Assembly: GCA_028280065.1 (NCBI GenBank)
Contig: JANQMN010000142.1
Location: 1-64,000, forward strand
Origin: Hahella sp.
Lineage (GTDB): Bacteria; Pseudomonadota; Gammaproteobacteria; Pseudomonadales; Oleiphilaceae
DNA: 64,000 bases
Reading direction: 5' to 3'
Shown: piece after piece, positions 20,145-29,077 of the stretch
Position numbering within the stretch: position 1 is the stretch's first letter
How the letters are laid out: the number at the start of each line of letters is the position of its first letter
Notes under the pieces: generated by a model
Told to the model about the DNA's origin: nothing
Databases searched by the model: none
The model's input: the letters and a program-made list of their open reading frames with translations, nothing else
Translations under genes and position numbers: made by a program

Positions 20145-21106
20145 ACCTCTTGATTCGTCACCGCCTCAGCGGCTCCCAATAATCCGGTAAACTTCTCCTT
20201 AACCACGAAGGCGGGAATCGCTTCCATATAGCCCTGCATCCGGCCTTTTGCATCAAACTGTTGACGAAACTCACTGGCAACAAAAAAATCGATAAAGCGC
20301 GGAATAATCCCACCGCACACATATACACCGCCGAGCGCTCCTATTGTCAACGCTGCGTTGCCGCAGACCTGACCAAACACTTTGCAGAATAAACGCATGG
20401 TTTCGAGACTCAGCTCGTCCTGGTCTTCAAAAGCGGCATGAGTAATACCGGCAGGCGAGCCGAACTTCACTTCCTGGCCATTGATCGCCGCCAGGGCTCT
20501 GTAAGTATTCACCAGCCCCTCACCGCAAAGCAAACGTTCGACAGAAACGCGTTTATACTTCGCGAGAAGGTATTGTAACACCTTGATTTCAAGCTCGTTG
20601 GTCGGGGCGAAGTCCACGTGCCCCCCCTCTGTGGACATGGGAATCCAGGCATTGGCCGATTTCACCAAGCCGGAGACACCCAGGCCGGTACCTGGACCGA
20701 TGACAAGCCGCGGACGATGGGGGTCGCCTTCGCCACCTCCCACCCGGACCAGTTGATCCGCCGCAATATGCGGAACTCCCAACGCCATAGCAGTGAAATC
20801 ATTTATGCACTTAAATACTTCCAGGCCCAGGGACTTTTTTACGGCGGTTTTAGAAAATACCCAATGGTTGTTAGTCATTTTAATTGTGTCCGTATGCACC
20901 GGACAGGCAAAGGCAATACTCGCCTCTTTAACACCTTGCAGATCATGCCGGCTGACATAGTCGGCAAAGGCGCCATCAAGATTCGGGTAATCGCTACAAG
21001 GTAATACTTCGATATCTTGTAGTTCGGTAGAACCAGGCTTCACTGTGGCAAATCTGGCGTTCGTTCCGCCAATATCACCTACAATGGCCAAATTTTTCTT
21101 AGACAT
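20141..21106 (-). CDS. glk: Glucokinase (ROK-independent Glk family)
   Basis: ATP-dependent phosphorylation of cytoplasmic glucose, feeding Entner-Doudoroff and glycolytic routes. It is 321 residues, the same length as E. coli Glk. Motifs include the phosphate-1 loop GDIGGTNARFATV, the active-site NNHWVF and INDFTAMALG (Asp base), GPGTGLGVSGLV, and the TEGGHVDFAP segment. The ATG at 21106 is preferred over an upstream start that would add 35 unrelated residues. It receives glucose released from maltodextrins or imported by the ABC system further on. Confidence 0.95.
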   Translation of the reverse strand: MSKKNLAIVGDIGGTNARFATVKPGSTELQDIEVLPCSDYPNLDGAFADYVSRHDLQGVKEASIAFACPVHTDTIKMTNNHWVFSKTAVKKSLGLEVFKCINDFTAMALGVPHIAADQLVRVGGGEGDPHRPRLVIGPGTGLGVSGLVKSANAWIPMSTEGGHVDFAPTNELEIKVLQYLLAKYKRVSVERLLCGEGLVNTYRALAAINGQEVKFGSPAGITHAAFEDQDELSLETMRLFCKVFGQVCGNAALTIGALGGVYVCGGIIPRFIDFFVASEFRQQFDAKGRMQGYMEAIPAFVVKEKFTGLLGAAEAVTNQEV

Positions 21107-21491
21107 CCTCAACGCTCCATAAAAGATGTACTTTATAAGTATACCTGCCGCGCGGACGATCGCCACCCGGCGCGGTTTCCACCTCCGCTGTCGGCGACAA
21201 ACCAGCATCATCGGCAGTTTTCTCGGGTTAGATAGACAAACTCACTTACACATCAATATCGATCTGCCAGCCCAACATTGTGGTAAGTTTACTAAATGTT
21301 GATCACAAAATCACCGCTAGCGCTTTAATCCTGAGCGATAATTATGCAGTCTTACTACACAACTGACAAACAAATGCAGGATTCACCGCGACCTTTATCG
21401 TATACTGTCGACAAAGGATCAACTATCCAAATAATAAACGGACCAGCCTTCACCGCCATTGGCGGACTCTCGCTCCCGGAGTAACACAGAT
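21107..21491. promoter_or_regulatory. glk-pyk divergent control region
   Basis: A 385-bp gap between divergent glk and pyk. I see no gene. It holds a HexR-like operator (21345-21359). The palindromic GTAAGTTTAC near 21289 is a second candidate site but does not match the HexR pattern well. Confidence 0.5.
21345..21359. promoter_or_regulatory. Candidate HexR operator upstream of pyk
   Basis: TGCAGT-CTT-ACTACA is a 15-bp near-palindrome (one mismatch between arms), close to the HexR operator type TGTARTNNNAYTACA described in gammaproteobacteria. pyk is a known HexR target in Shewanella and relatives. hexR itself lies 2.9 kb away with a matching arm sequence upstream. Confidence 0.45.
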
Positions 21492-22943
21492 ATGCAGCGA
21501 CGCACCAAAATTGTGGCCACCTTAGGACCATCCACCCGCTACGAGCGCCTTGTCGAAGCGATGATATTGGCCGGCATGGATGTGGTGCGACTCAACTTTT
21601 CACATGGCACCGATGCCGAACACCTGGCTGCCACCAAGACAGTACGACGCTTAGAGGAGAAATACCAACGCCACATCGCAATTCTTGCCGACCTGCAAGG
21701 CCCTAAGCTCAGGATATCCCGTTTTGTTGACGGCGACATCCAACTGCACTCGGGACAACGATTCATACTCGACGCATCCCTCGACAAAGAGGCGGGCGAC
21801 ATTGACAGAGTGGGGATTGACTACGAACAACTGGTTCATGAGGTTTCACCTGGCGACACCCTCCTCCTTGATGACGGAAAAATCGAACTGCAGGTAGAAG
21901 ACGTTATCGGCAATGAAATCGGGTGCCGGGTATTGATTGGCGGCAAGCTGGCAAATAATAGAAGCTTGAATAAAAAGGGCGGCGGGCTCTCGGCCAAAGC
22001 CCTCACAGACAAGGATAAGCGTGACATTCGCACTGCCGCCAGCCTGGGCGTGGACTATGTCGCCGTATCCTTTCCGCGAACGGCCAAAGACATGCACGAG
22101 GCCCGAGAAGTCACCCGGGGATGCGGCTCAAAAGCCGGCATAATCGCCAAAATAGAACGCGCGGAATTAGCCCAGAACTATAAAACCCTAGATGAGGTAA
22201 TTCTGGCGTCGGATGCAGTAATGGTGGCCCGCGGCGACCTTTCGGTAGAGATTGGCGACGCAGAACTGGTCGGCGTTCAGAAACATATTATTTCGCGCTC
22301 CCGCTCTTTAAACCGGGTCGTTATTACCGCCACGCAAATGATGGAATCCATGATTGACAGCCCGATGCCTACCCGTGCGGAAGTGTCGGACGTTGCCAAT
22401 GCGGTATTCGATTATACAGACGCGGTTATGTTATCCGCAGAAACCGCGATAGGCGCATATCCGCTAGAGACAATTAAAGCAATGGCGCGCGTTTGCATGG
22501 GGGCTGAAAAGCATCCGGCGACGCAAACCTCCATGCATAGAATCCATGAAGCCATGCGGCGTATTGACGAGGCAATTGCCTTTTCCGCCATGTACGCAGC
22601 AAACCATTTAGAAGGTATTAAAGCGGTTATCTGCATGTCGGAAACCGGTGCAACGCCATTGCTCATGTCCCGCATTGAATCTCATCTGCCAATATTTGCC
22701 CTTTCCAAGCACCCCGAAACCCAACGCAAGGTGGCACTCTATCGAGGCGTTCAAACCATTCCTTTTAACTCTGACGACTATCCTTCCAGCGAGGTAAATC
22801 AAAGGGCAGTCGATGAACTACTGAGTAGAGGCATAGTCTCAGAAGGCGATTTGGTCATTATCACCCGAGGCGATTTAGCAAATGCTAGGGGAGGCACTAA
22901 CTCGTTAAAAATAGTTCAAGCAGGGGAAGTCGTCAGACTATGA
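21492..22943 (+). CDS. pyk: Pyruvate kinase
   Basis: Converts phosphoenolpyruvate and ADP to pyruvate and ATP. It is 483 residues and closest in style to the PykA type. Motifs: KIVATLGPSTR, VRLNFSHGT, DLQGPKLRI, LLDDGKIEL, the catalytic Lys in AKIERAE, MVARGDLSVE and TATQMMESM, plus the C-terminal allosteric domain. The start ATG 21492 has GGAG nine bases upstream; a TTG 11 codons earlier is less likely. It converges with eda. Confidence 0.96.
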   Translation: MQRRTKIVATLGPSTRYERLVEAMILAGMDVVRLNFSHGTDAEHLAATKTVRRLEEKYQRHIAILADLQGPKLRISRFVDGDIQLHSGQRFILDASLDKEAGDIDRVGIDYEQLVHEVSPGDTLLLDDGKIELQVEDVIGNEIGCRVLIGGKLANNRSLNKKGGGLSAKALTDKDKRDIRTAASLGVDYVAVSFPRTAKDMHEAREVTRGCGSKAGIIAKIERAELAQNYKTLDEVILASDAVMVARGDLSVEIGDAELVGVQKHIISRSRSLNRVVITATQMMESMIDSPMPTRAEVSDVANAVFDYTDAVMLSAETAIGAYPLETIKAMARVCMGAEKHPATQTSMHRIHEAMRRIDEAIAFSAMYAANHLEGIKAVICMSETGATPLLMSRIESHLPIFALSKHPETQRKVALYRGVQTIPFNSDDYPSSEVNQRAVDELLSRGIVSEGDLVIITRGDLANARGGTNSLKIVQAGEVVRL

Positions 22944-23002
22944 CAGTTATCACTCATTCTAACCGACTCAGCAAGATCAGGCATTATCAAGTTGAACAAG
23001 AA

Positions 23003-23656
23003 CTAGCTTGATACACCCAAGCCTTTCAAACTGGTGGCAGCAGTATGCCTTATCATTTCCCAGTCTTCAGACGCAACTGCGTCTTTGGGGGTCAACCAGG
23101 AGCCGCCGACCGCCCGGACATTGGGACATGCCAGGTATGCTGAAGCATTTTGCCGGGTAATCCCCCCCGTAGGACAGAACCGGACGTCAGGAAATGGCGC
23201 GTAAAATGCCTTAAGCGCCGCCACTCCGCCTGCAACCTCCGCTGGAAAGAACTTAAAATTCCGATACCCAAGCCGATAGCCCTCCATCATTTCGGTTAAA
23301 GAAGCAACTCCCGGTAAAAAAGGAACGGAGGCATTCAGGCCATTAGCCAAAAGCTCCGTCGTAGCACCCGGCGAAATAACGAACTGGGCACCCGCGTCTA
23401 CCGCCGCCGCGAACTGATCCTTCGAAATGACGGTGCCAGCCCCCACCCAACAATCCGGAAGCGCTTCTCGAACATCCTTTATCGCTTGTAACGCATGGGG
23501 AGTTCTTAAAGTGATCTCCAACACTTTAAGACCTCCAGCGACAAGAGCACTGCACAAAGGCAAAGCATGCTGAGGTTTATCTATCGTAATTACAGGAATA
23601 AGGGGACTGCTTTGCAAAACCCGATCTGTTAGTTCCAATAATGAAGATGTTTGCAT
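23003..23656 (-). CDS. eda: KDPG/KHG aldolase (Entner-Doudoroff)
   Basis: Class I aldolase splitting 2-keto-3-deoxy-6-phosphogluconate to pyruvate and glyceraldehyde 3-phosphate. It is 217 residues. Catalytic features: LEITLRT (Glu and Arg), WVGAGTV, Schiff-base Lys in FKFFPAEVAGG, and CPTGGI. The start ATG 23656 is preferred over a TTG seven codons upstream; AGGAG lies about 12 bases before it and overlaps a TAG in another frame. In Pseudomonas-type genomes eda follows zwf and pgl; here those are missing or broken. Confidence 0.95.
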   Translation of the reverse strand: MQTSSLLELTDRVLQSSPLIPVITIDKPQHALPLCSALVAGGLKVLEITLRTPHALQAIKDVREALPDCWVGAGTVISKDQFAAAVDAGAQFVISPGATTELLANGLNASVPFLPGVASLTEMMEGYRLGYRNFKFFPAEVAGGVAALKAFYAPFPDVRFCPTGGITRQNASAYLACPNVRAVGGSWLTPKDAVASEDWEMIRHTAATSLKGLGVSS

Positions 23657-23781
23657 GACCGTTCGTACTCCTACCAACCCGTGAAGGTTTTTCTATTTAT
23701 AACGCCGCGACTGGTGTTTTCCACCAATGCTTGGCTGATAAGATACTCAAGTAAACCCTGATTAGATCTTTAAGAAAACCT

Positions 23782-23976
23782 CTAAGAGACATTACGGGGA
23801 TTGAATCCAATTCCATAGGAAGGGGACCTGCCGCCTGATACTACTGCCAAAACACACGTCCTTTCAACTAAGGTCTGCGCCATCCAATCGCCAATTGGTT
23901 CAGCTAGCGCCATGGCAAACGCACGACAGTTTTTCCTTCCATAATGCAACTCTCGTTGTAACAGCTTTCGGATCAA
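23782..23976 (-). pseudogene. pgl: Truncated 6-phosphogluconolactonase (pgl) remnant
   Basis: A 64-codon frame whose translation carries the N-terminal part of a DevB/Pgl-type 6-phosphogluconolactonase: FAMALAEPIGDWMAQTLVER followed by VLAVVSGGRSP, the family's signature strand and phosphate-binding loop. Directly after GGRSP homology ends and a stop follows, so roughly three quarters of the enzyme (about 230 residues normally) is absent. It lies between hexR and eda, exactly where zwf-pgl stand in Pseudomonas. I judge it an eroded gene, not a functional short protein. Confidence 0.6.
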
Positions 23977-24104
23977 TTCGTATATAAGATCAGACTGTTA
24001 GCAACATCGGTTCTATACATGACCCAAGGCGCTTTGCCATAGATCAATTTTAATATTTTGTTACAATTAAGCAGGTTGTAATGTTTACCTAAATTGGCTA
24101 TAAA
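23977..24104. other. hexR upstream region, no gene seen
   Basis: AT-rich gap between the pgl remnant and the HexR operator. It contains an inverted repeat TTACAA (24061-24066) / TTGTAA (24076-24081). No coding frame here has supporting features. Confidence 0.4.
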
Positions 24105-24122
24105 TGTAGTTAATTCACTACA
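24105..24122. promoter_or_regulatory. Candidate HexR operator (autoregulatory)
   Basis: TGTAGT-TAATTC-ACTACA, a perfect 6-bp inverted repeat 110 bp upstream of the hexR ATG. It agrees with TTGT-N-ACAA/TGTAR-type HexR sites known from Pseudomonas and Shewanella, although the spacer is longer than in the latter. It probably controls hexR and formerly the divergent zwf-pgl-eda unit. Confidence 0.55.
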
Positions 24123-24232
24123 AGGCAGCTGGTGTAAATGGTTAGTTTCCACGATAAAGATGTACTTCGTGGTCAAAAGATAGCCGAGACAACCTCAACT
24201 TGGCGTCAATCAACTATAAAAAAGATAATGCA

Positions 24233-25099
24233 ATGACGGAAACCAATCCCGGCAATCTGCTGGAATCTATACAGACACGCCTGGAAGAGTTAAATAAATC
24301 GGAACGCAAGGTAGCTGAAGTTATTCTTCGGGACCCTAAAGCCGCTACCCGATACAGTATTGCCGCCCTGGCACGCGCTTCCAGTGTCAGTGAGCCTACA
24401 GTTAACCGTTTCTGCCGTAATTTTGCCGCCTCCGGCTTCCCGGATTTTAAGATACGCTTGGCGCAAAGTTTGGCAAGCGGCACGCCTTATGTCAGTCAAA
24501 ACGTCGAAGCGGATGACAGCGTTCAGGAATTTACCGACAAAATATTCCTCAGCACCATCGCCAGTCTTGATCGCTCGCGCCAGTCAATCGATCCGAATGC
24601 CGTAACGGCGGCGATAGATATTCTGATTCAGGCCAAGCAAATCTGCTTTTTCGGAATGGGCGGGTCGGCCCCTGTGGCGCTAGATGCCCAACATAAATTT
24701 TTCAGATTCAATATTCCGGTGACCACCTACGACGATTTTTTAATGCAACGGATGGTCGCCGCAGCTACAGGTACAGGAGATGCCGTTGTCGCCATTTCCT
24801 ACACCGGAAGGACCAGGGAAATCGTTGAAGTGGCAAAAATCGCACGGAGTTGCGGTGCCTCCGTGATCGGCATTACCAAGCCTGATTCACCTCTCGCGCG
24901 CGAATGTACGGTAGCGCTTGAGGTAACGACACCGGAGGATACGGAAGTTTATATGCCAATGACTTCACGCATCATTCAACTGACCATCATAGATGTACTG
25001 GCCACCGGCGTCACCTTGAAACGTGGCACCGATTTTCACGGCCATCTGAAGAGAATTAAAGACTCATTGAAAGCAACCAGATATCCATCGGAGGTTTAA
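24233..25099 (+). CDS. hexR: HexR, RpiR-family regulator of central carbon metabolism
   Basis: Transcription factor whose DNA binding is relieved by KDPG in Pseudomonas and Shewanella. It is 288 residues: an N-terminal RpiR helix-turn-helix ([45 protein letters not shown]) and a C-terminal SIS sugar-phosphate domain ([48 protein letters not shown]). It matches E. coli HexR closely throughout. ATG 24233 is used; a TTG 11 codons upstream is possible, and neither has a strong ribosome site. Confidence 0.94.
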   Translation: MTETNPGNLLESIQTRLEELNKSERKVAEVILRDPKAATRYSIAALARASSVSEPTVNRFCRNFAASGFPDFKIRLAQSLASGTPYVSQNVEADDSVQEFTDKIFLSTIASLDRSRQSIDPNAVTAAIDILIQAKQICFFGMGGSAPVALDAQHKFFRFNIPVTTYDDFLMQRMVAAATGTGDAVVAISYTGRTREIVEVAKIARSCGASVIGITKPDSPLARECTVALEVTTPEDTEVYMPMTSRIIQLTIIDVLATGVTLKRGTDFHGHLKRIKDSLKATRYPSEV

Positions 25100-25191
25100 G
25101 TTTTCCATTGATCCAAATGGATCGAAAATAAAGACATAAAAACAATACCCTATTTGCAGGCGGGGGCAATGAGTACTACACTTTCTACGCC

Positions 25192-25240
25192 CCTACTCCC
25201 CCTAATTCCTCCCCCCCTAAAAGAAGGTCGACGGAGGATG
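25192..25240. promoter_or_regulatory. G-rich candidate MalT-type boxes upstream of lamB
   Basis: On the minus strand GGGGAGTAGG (25192-25201) and GGGGGGGAGG (25208-25217) each match the E. coli MalT box GGGGA[T/G]GAGG at nine of ten positions. On the plus strand GGAGGATG (25233-25240) contains the box core. The same motif set occurs upstream of malE (17160-17215). MalT control is inference. Confidence 0.45.
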
Positions 25241-25398
25241 CAAACCCAAGGGCCATACAAGAATATAGGGTAAAAGAAAATAAGTAGTTTCATAAGGCAT
25301 AGAAAAGAACCAACTCGTCGGTGTTGTGAAACCGGTAAAACGTACAATCGACATCGACATTGGTTTTGTTAATTAACAACAAGAGCAGGAAAAAAACG

Positions 25399-26616
25399 AT
25401 GAAAAACAACAAACGTGTGTTTGCAATTGCTCCACTGGCGACGGCCGTGGCAGCATCTCTGTTTACGCTAAGTGCGTCAGCTGTTGAATTCCACGGCTAC
25501 TTCCGTAGCGGCGTTGGTGTCAGTGATAACGGTAGTCAGCAGTGTGCCAACAATCAACACTGGGGCCGTCTTGGTAACGAGTGCGAAACCTATGCTGAAG
25601 TTGATTTCCAGCAAGAGCTGTACAACAGAGACGGCAAAACCATGAAGGTGGAAACCATGTGGGCCATGGTTACTGACCAAAACGGTGACTGGGAACCCAT
25701 GGGTGACGGCGGCGACAATTCTGCCCAAGGCACAATCTCTCTGCGTCAGTTCAACATCCAAGCTAAAGGCTACATCGGTGATGCAACCCTTTGGGCCGGT
25801 AAGCGCTTCTATCAACGTCATGATATTCACCATATTGACTTATTCTACTGGGATACCTCAGGTCCCGGCGCAGGTATTGAAGGATTGAGCGCTGGCGTTG
25901 GTAAACTCTCTCTGGCTTGGATTCGTGCGGATGGAGACGGAGACAGCAACAGCAACGCTAACAATATTGACGTTCGCTATGCCGGTATCCCTTTAGGCAG
26001 CAGCAGCCTGGAAGTTGGTCTTCTGTACCGCATTGAAAATCTGACCGATGCTGAAGACGATGCCGGGCAGGCAGATGACGCCAGCACAATGTTGACCGCC
26101 GAACTGACTACACCAATAATGGGTGGTTTCAATAAGTTGGTCGGTCAATTTGGTGACGAAGGTTACGCTTGGGCTATGCGCTACAATGGCGGCGGCCAGT
26201 GGGTTGGTAGCGTAGGCGCTGGCAATACTGGTTTCCGTGTTATCAACCATGGTGTAATCAAGCCGGGTGGCGGTGCTTTTGAACTCGGCTATGCAGCATA
26301 CTATGGCATGACCGAAGATGGTGATAATGATGACCGCGAAATCCTGAGTGTGACTGCACGCCCAATGGTTAAGCTTACGGACACTACTCGCGCAATCTTC
26401 GAAGTCGGTTATTTCCAAGGTGACCATGGCTCATTCGGTGACGTCGGCGGTACTAAGCTAACAGCAGCTTACGCTTGGTCAGCAGGCCCCGGCTACTGGG
26501 CGCGTCCGGAAATTCGTGTATTCGCAAGCGTGATGACTGACGACGAAAACGATACTGCATTCCGCGGTGAAGACAGTGTATTTAACTTCGGCGTTCAGGC
26601 AGAAGCTTGGTGGTAA
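25399..26616 (+). CDS. lamB: LamB, maltoporin
   Basis: Outer-membrane trimeric channel for maltose and maltodextrins. It is 405 residues with a signal peptide ending SASA. The mature start VEFHGYFRSGVGVS, the two early cysteines flanking RLGNECETYAE, and AGKRFYQRHDIHHIDLFYWD followed by SGPGAG all match LamB. The C-terminal strand ends in W as usual. The ATG at 25399 has AGGA eight bases upstream. It is followed by a terminator hairpin and malM, as in E. coli. Confidence 0.96.
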   Translation: MKNNKRVFAIAPLATAVAASLFTLSASAVEFHGYFRSGVGVSDNGSQQCANNQHWGRLGNECETYAEVDFQQELYNRDGKTMKVETMWAMVTDQNGDWEPMGDGGDNSAQGTISLRQFNIQAKGYIGDATLWAGKRFYQRHDIHHIDLFYWDTSGPGAGIEGLSAGVGKLSLAWIRADGDGDSNSNANNIDVRYAGIPLGSSSLEVGLLYRIENLTDAEDDAGQADDASTMLTAELTTPIMGGFNKLVGQFGDEGYAWAMRYNGGGQWVGSVGAGNTGFRVINHGVIKPGGGAFELGYAAYYGMTEDGDNDDREILSVTARPMVKLTDTTRAIFEVGYFQGDHGSFGDVGGTKLTAAYAWSAGPGYWARPEIRVFASVMTDDENDTAFRGEDSVFNFGVQAEAWW

Positions 26617-26649
26617 GATATTGCCAATACGTGTAAGTTAGCACATGAT

Positions 26650-26680
26650 AAAACCCCCGTTTGATACGGGGGTTTTTTTT
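26650..26680 (+). terminator. Rho-independent terminator between lamB and malM
   Basis: AAACCCCCGT-TTGAT-ACGGGGGTTT with a following T run: a strong ten-pair stem-loop 34 bp after lamB and 24 bp before malM. It probably reduces malM transcription relative to lamB. Confidence 0.9.
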
Positions 26681-26703
26681 ATGGTTCTGGAGAATATATA
26701 TCA

Positions 26704-27576
26704 ATGAAAAGTTGGTGGTACCTAGCCGTTAGCTTAATAAGCTTTACACTGGTCGGCTGCGAATCGGGATCTATTGTTCCGGGAGAATCACCTCCCACTG
26801 TTCTTATGTCCAATACAACACCCATCCCAAAGGAGGCCAACAAATTACTATCGCTATCCACACCATGTTGTAAAAGCTTCGCAGACTTACCCTACCGTGA
26901 GCTCAAGTTGGAATCGTCATTTGAATCGGTAATGGATGGCAGCTACCCAACCTTTAATTTTGATTCCGGCAAAAGTTTCTTTGTCGCCCTCCAATTACCA
27001 AAGTCAAATCGGCCATTATCCGTAGAAATACAAAGCGTAGCAGCCGAAGATAGAGTTTTTGCTCCGACGGTAGTCGTTCTGGATTCCAATTTCCAACCGA
27101 CCCGCACATTCAATAGCGATTACTTCAAATATAAAACTGCAAGCATGTTTAGACCCGAACGGCTGGAAGGATACTTAGATGGAGTCGCGGGCTTTAAAGA
27201 TGAGACCTACATCGTTATTTATTCCACATCCGACTCGTTAGTGCAAAGTACGCAAATGATCCACCCGGCAAAGCAATTTGCCAAAGGAAGAAACCTTGCT
27301 ATACCGGATATTCCTGACCCGTTCGCCAAACACTCTCCATTGGGAGTACTAGCCGTCTATGTCACCCCAACCAGCATCGACAACAGAGAGGAAAAGGCTC
27401 CTCAGCAGTTTTCCAAGGAAAAAGAAGTCGCTGCAGACATCTACATAAACGAGCAAATTAGGCGGGCTGTTGCCGAGGGCCGAATAGAGGAAGCAATGCA
27501 TTTAGTGGAAGATGCCGAAGCCAACGGTTCGACCACAGCAAGGAAAACTTTTATCGATGCGGTGAAAAAACAGTAG
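26704..27576 (+). CDS. malM: MalM, maltose-operon periplasmic protein (lipoprotein)
   Basis: A 290-residue predicted lipoprotein (lipobox TLVGC). It matches E. coli MalM along its length: the segment FAPTVVVLDSNFQPTRTF, YFKYKTASMFRPERLEG, HPAKQFAKGRNLAIPDIPDP, and the C-terminal EEAMHLVEDAEANGSTTARK. The function of MalM is unknown beyond its membership of the maltose regulon. E. coli MalM is periplasmic; the lipobox here suggests membrane anchoring. Confidence 0.9.
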   Translation: MKSWWYLAVSLISFTLVGCESGSIVPGESPPTVLMSNTTPIPKEANKLLSLSTPCCKSFADLPYRELKLESSFESVMDGSYPTFNFDSGKSFFVALQLPKSNRPLSVEIQSVAAEDRVFAPTVVVLDSNFQPTRTFNSDYFKYKTASMFRPERLEGYLDGVAGFKDETYIVIYSTSDSLVQSTQMIHPAKQFAKGRNLAIPDIPDPFAKHSPLGVLAVYVTPTSIDNREEKAPQQFSKEKEVAADIYINEQIRRAVAEGRIEEAMHLVEDAEANGSTTARKTFIDAVKKQ

Positions 27577-27586
27577 TGTAGATTAA

Positions 27587-27610
27587 GACGGCTCATATAG
27601 TTGGGCCGTC
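27587..27610 (+). terminator. Weak hairpin after malM
   Basis: GACGGC (27587-27592) pairs with GCCGTC (27605-27610) just after the malM stop, between convergent malM and the SDR gene. No T run follows, so its role as terminator is doubtful. Confidence 0.4.
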
Positions 27611-27648
27611 ATGTGTCTATTTGCCACTTCTTTCCAAATGCCGCGCTA

Positions 27649-28353
27649 TCAAACTCCCCAGAGACCGATATTACCGAGTTGAACACGGCCTGGCTGCGCA
27701 ATCACAAACATCGCTAGCGCTGCCAGATCCTCAGTTTGCAGCCAACCATCTTTAATCTGGCCCGCATCCTTGGGAGTTGGAACCTGAACCAATCCAGGAC
27801 AAAGGCTGTGGACTTTTATTCCAAACTCTTTAACCTCTTCTTGTAACGCCAAGCCAAATCCCAACACCGCAAATTTCGCTGCACAATAGGGTGCTGCATT
27901 GGCATAACCGTTTATCGCGGCTTGAGAAGCGATATTCAGAATAAAGCCTTTTCGCTGTTCTTGCATGAACGGTAGAACAGCCTGACTCATTAGAAACGTG
28001 CCTTTGGTACAGGTATCCAAAACCAAATCCCAGTTCTCTTCCGGACAATCAATTACCCTATCCTGCACACCTAAACCAGCGTTATTGACCAAGACATCCA
28101 AGCTGCCAAATCGTTCGAGGGTAGCGCTGGCTGCACCCGCTGCCTGCTGCTTATCGCGTACATCGAGAGACACCGCCGACGCAACCCCAGGTCCAAGCGC
28201 ATTCAGTTCATGTACTTGTTCCTCCAGCAATTCCGATCGGCGTGAGGCAAGCATTACATTCATACCCGCCTCGACCATGGACCGACTTATCGCCAGACCG
28301 ATTCCACTACCGCCACCTGTTACCAGTGCTACCTGACCGGCTAGATTTTTCAT
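27649..28353 (-). CDS. SDR-family NAD(P)-dependent oxidoreductase
   Basis: Classical short-chain dehydrogenase of 234 residues. Cofactor loop TGGGSGIG (residues 12-19), NNAG at about 90, catalytic Ser in NIASQAA and YCAAK (Tyr and Lys). The Arg pair after the second beta strand (ASRRSE) suggests NADP(H). The substrate cannot be predicted. It stands alone, convergent with malM and divergent from the HTH gene. Confidence 0.88.
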   Translation of the reverse strand: MKNLAGQVALVTGGGSGIGLAISRSMVEAGMNVMLASRRSELLEEQVHELNALGPGVASAVSLDVRDKQQAAGAASATLERFGSLDVLVNNAGLGVQDRVIDCPEENWDLVLDTCTKGTFLMSQAVLPFMQEQRKGFILNIASQAAINGYANAAPYCAAKFAVLGFGLALQEEVKEFGIKVHSLCPGLVQVPTPKDAGQIKDGWLQTEDLAALAMFVIAQPGRVQLGNIGLWGV

Positions 28354-28478
28354 TTACGAGAACCCTCTTTAGCTGTTAGAAAGTAAGGACAATTTTCCCG
28401 ATCAAGAATCTTTGCGCAATATTTCGGCTATACTTTGCTCGCACTTTGGTACGAATCCCACTTGAAGAGGTGATGTAG

Positions 28479-28949
28479 TTGAAACTTGGTGAAACCCTTC
28501 AGAACAATGAACAACCCGCATCGACGGATACCATTTCCTCCGGATTTGCCCACCGGCTACGTGAACTAATCGGCGCTAAGTCTACAAGCGCTTTCGCACG
28601 CCAGGTAGGCATGAGCGAAGGCATGATACGCAAATATCTCAATGGTTCCGAACCCAGCCTGGCAAAGGCCAATCAAATTGCGATGCGGGCCAATTGCTCT
28701 CTCGAATGGTTGGCAACCGGATGCGGCTATCTATATCGAAAAGCAGAGGTTGTAGATGCGGAAGCCTTACGCGTAGCTATTGAATTGATTCTTGATGAAC
28801 AGCAGCAACAGGCTTTTTCCGACCAGGAAAAACAATGGCATCAAGTCATTTCCACCTATCAGTTTCTCCGCACCATAAAGCGCCCGGACGGTTATTTTGA
28901 CAAAGCCCTGGCAAAACAGTTTCTCGTTTCCAAGGCCGATGAAATTTAG
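28479..28949 (+). CDS. HTH (XRE/phage-repressor-like) regulator
   Basis: A 156-residue protein with an N-terminal helix-turn-helix at about residues 22-75 (STSAFARQVGMSEGMIRKYL, then SLEWLATG), the layout seen in phage-type CI repressor N-domains. The C-terminal 80 residues are helical and unlike a LexA-type peptidase. It starts at TTG 28479, with AGAGG eight bases upstream; the first in-frame ATG is far downstream inside the HTH. It stands 128 bp upstream of creD. Confidence 0.8.
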   Translation: MKLGETLQNNEQPASTDTISSGFAHRLRELIGAKSTSAFARQVGMSEGMIRKYLNGSEPSLAKANQIAMRANCSLEWLATGCGYLYRKAEVVDAEALRVAIELILDEQQQQAFSDQEKQWHQVISTYQFLRTIKRPDGYFDKALAKQFLVSKADEI

Positions 28950-29077
28950 CCCAGCATAATTCGCCATATTCCTGGCACGGGATCGCCCGACTGTTGTGAT
29001 TGACTATTCAGCATTCACTCTCTGCAGATAGGGAGAAATATCTGCAGCCGTCGATCAACTATGCCGGATACTAATTT

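Noticed and set aside
24061-24081. TTACAA/TTGTAA inverted repeat as a second HexR site
   Set aside because: Arms and spacing do not fit the HexR pattern as well as the site at 24105.
23973-24176. 67-codon frame on the minus strand in the hexR upstream region
   Set aside because: It crosses the predicted HexR operator, has no ribosome site and shows no family motif.
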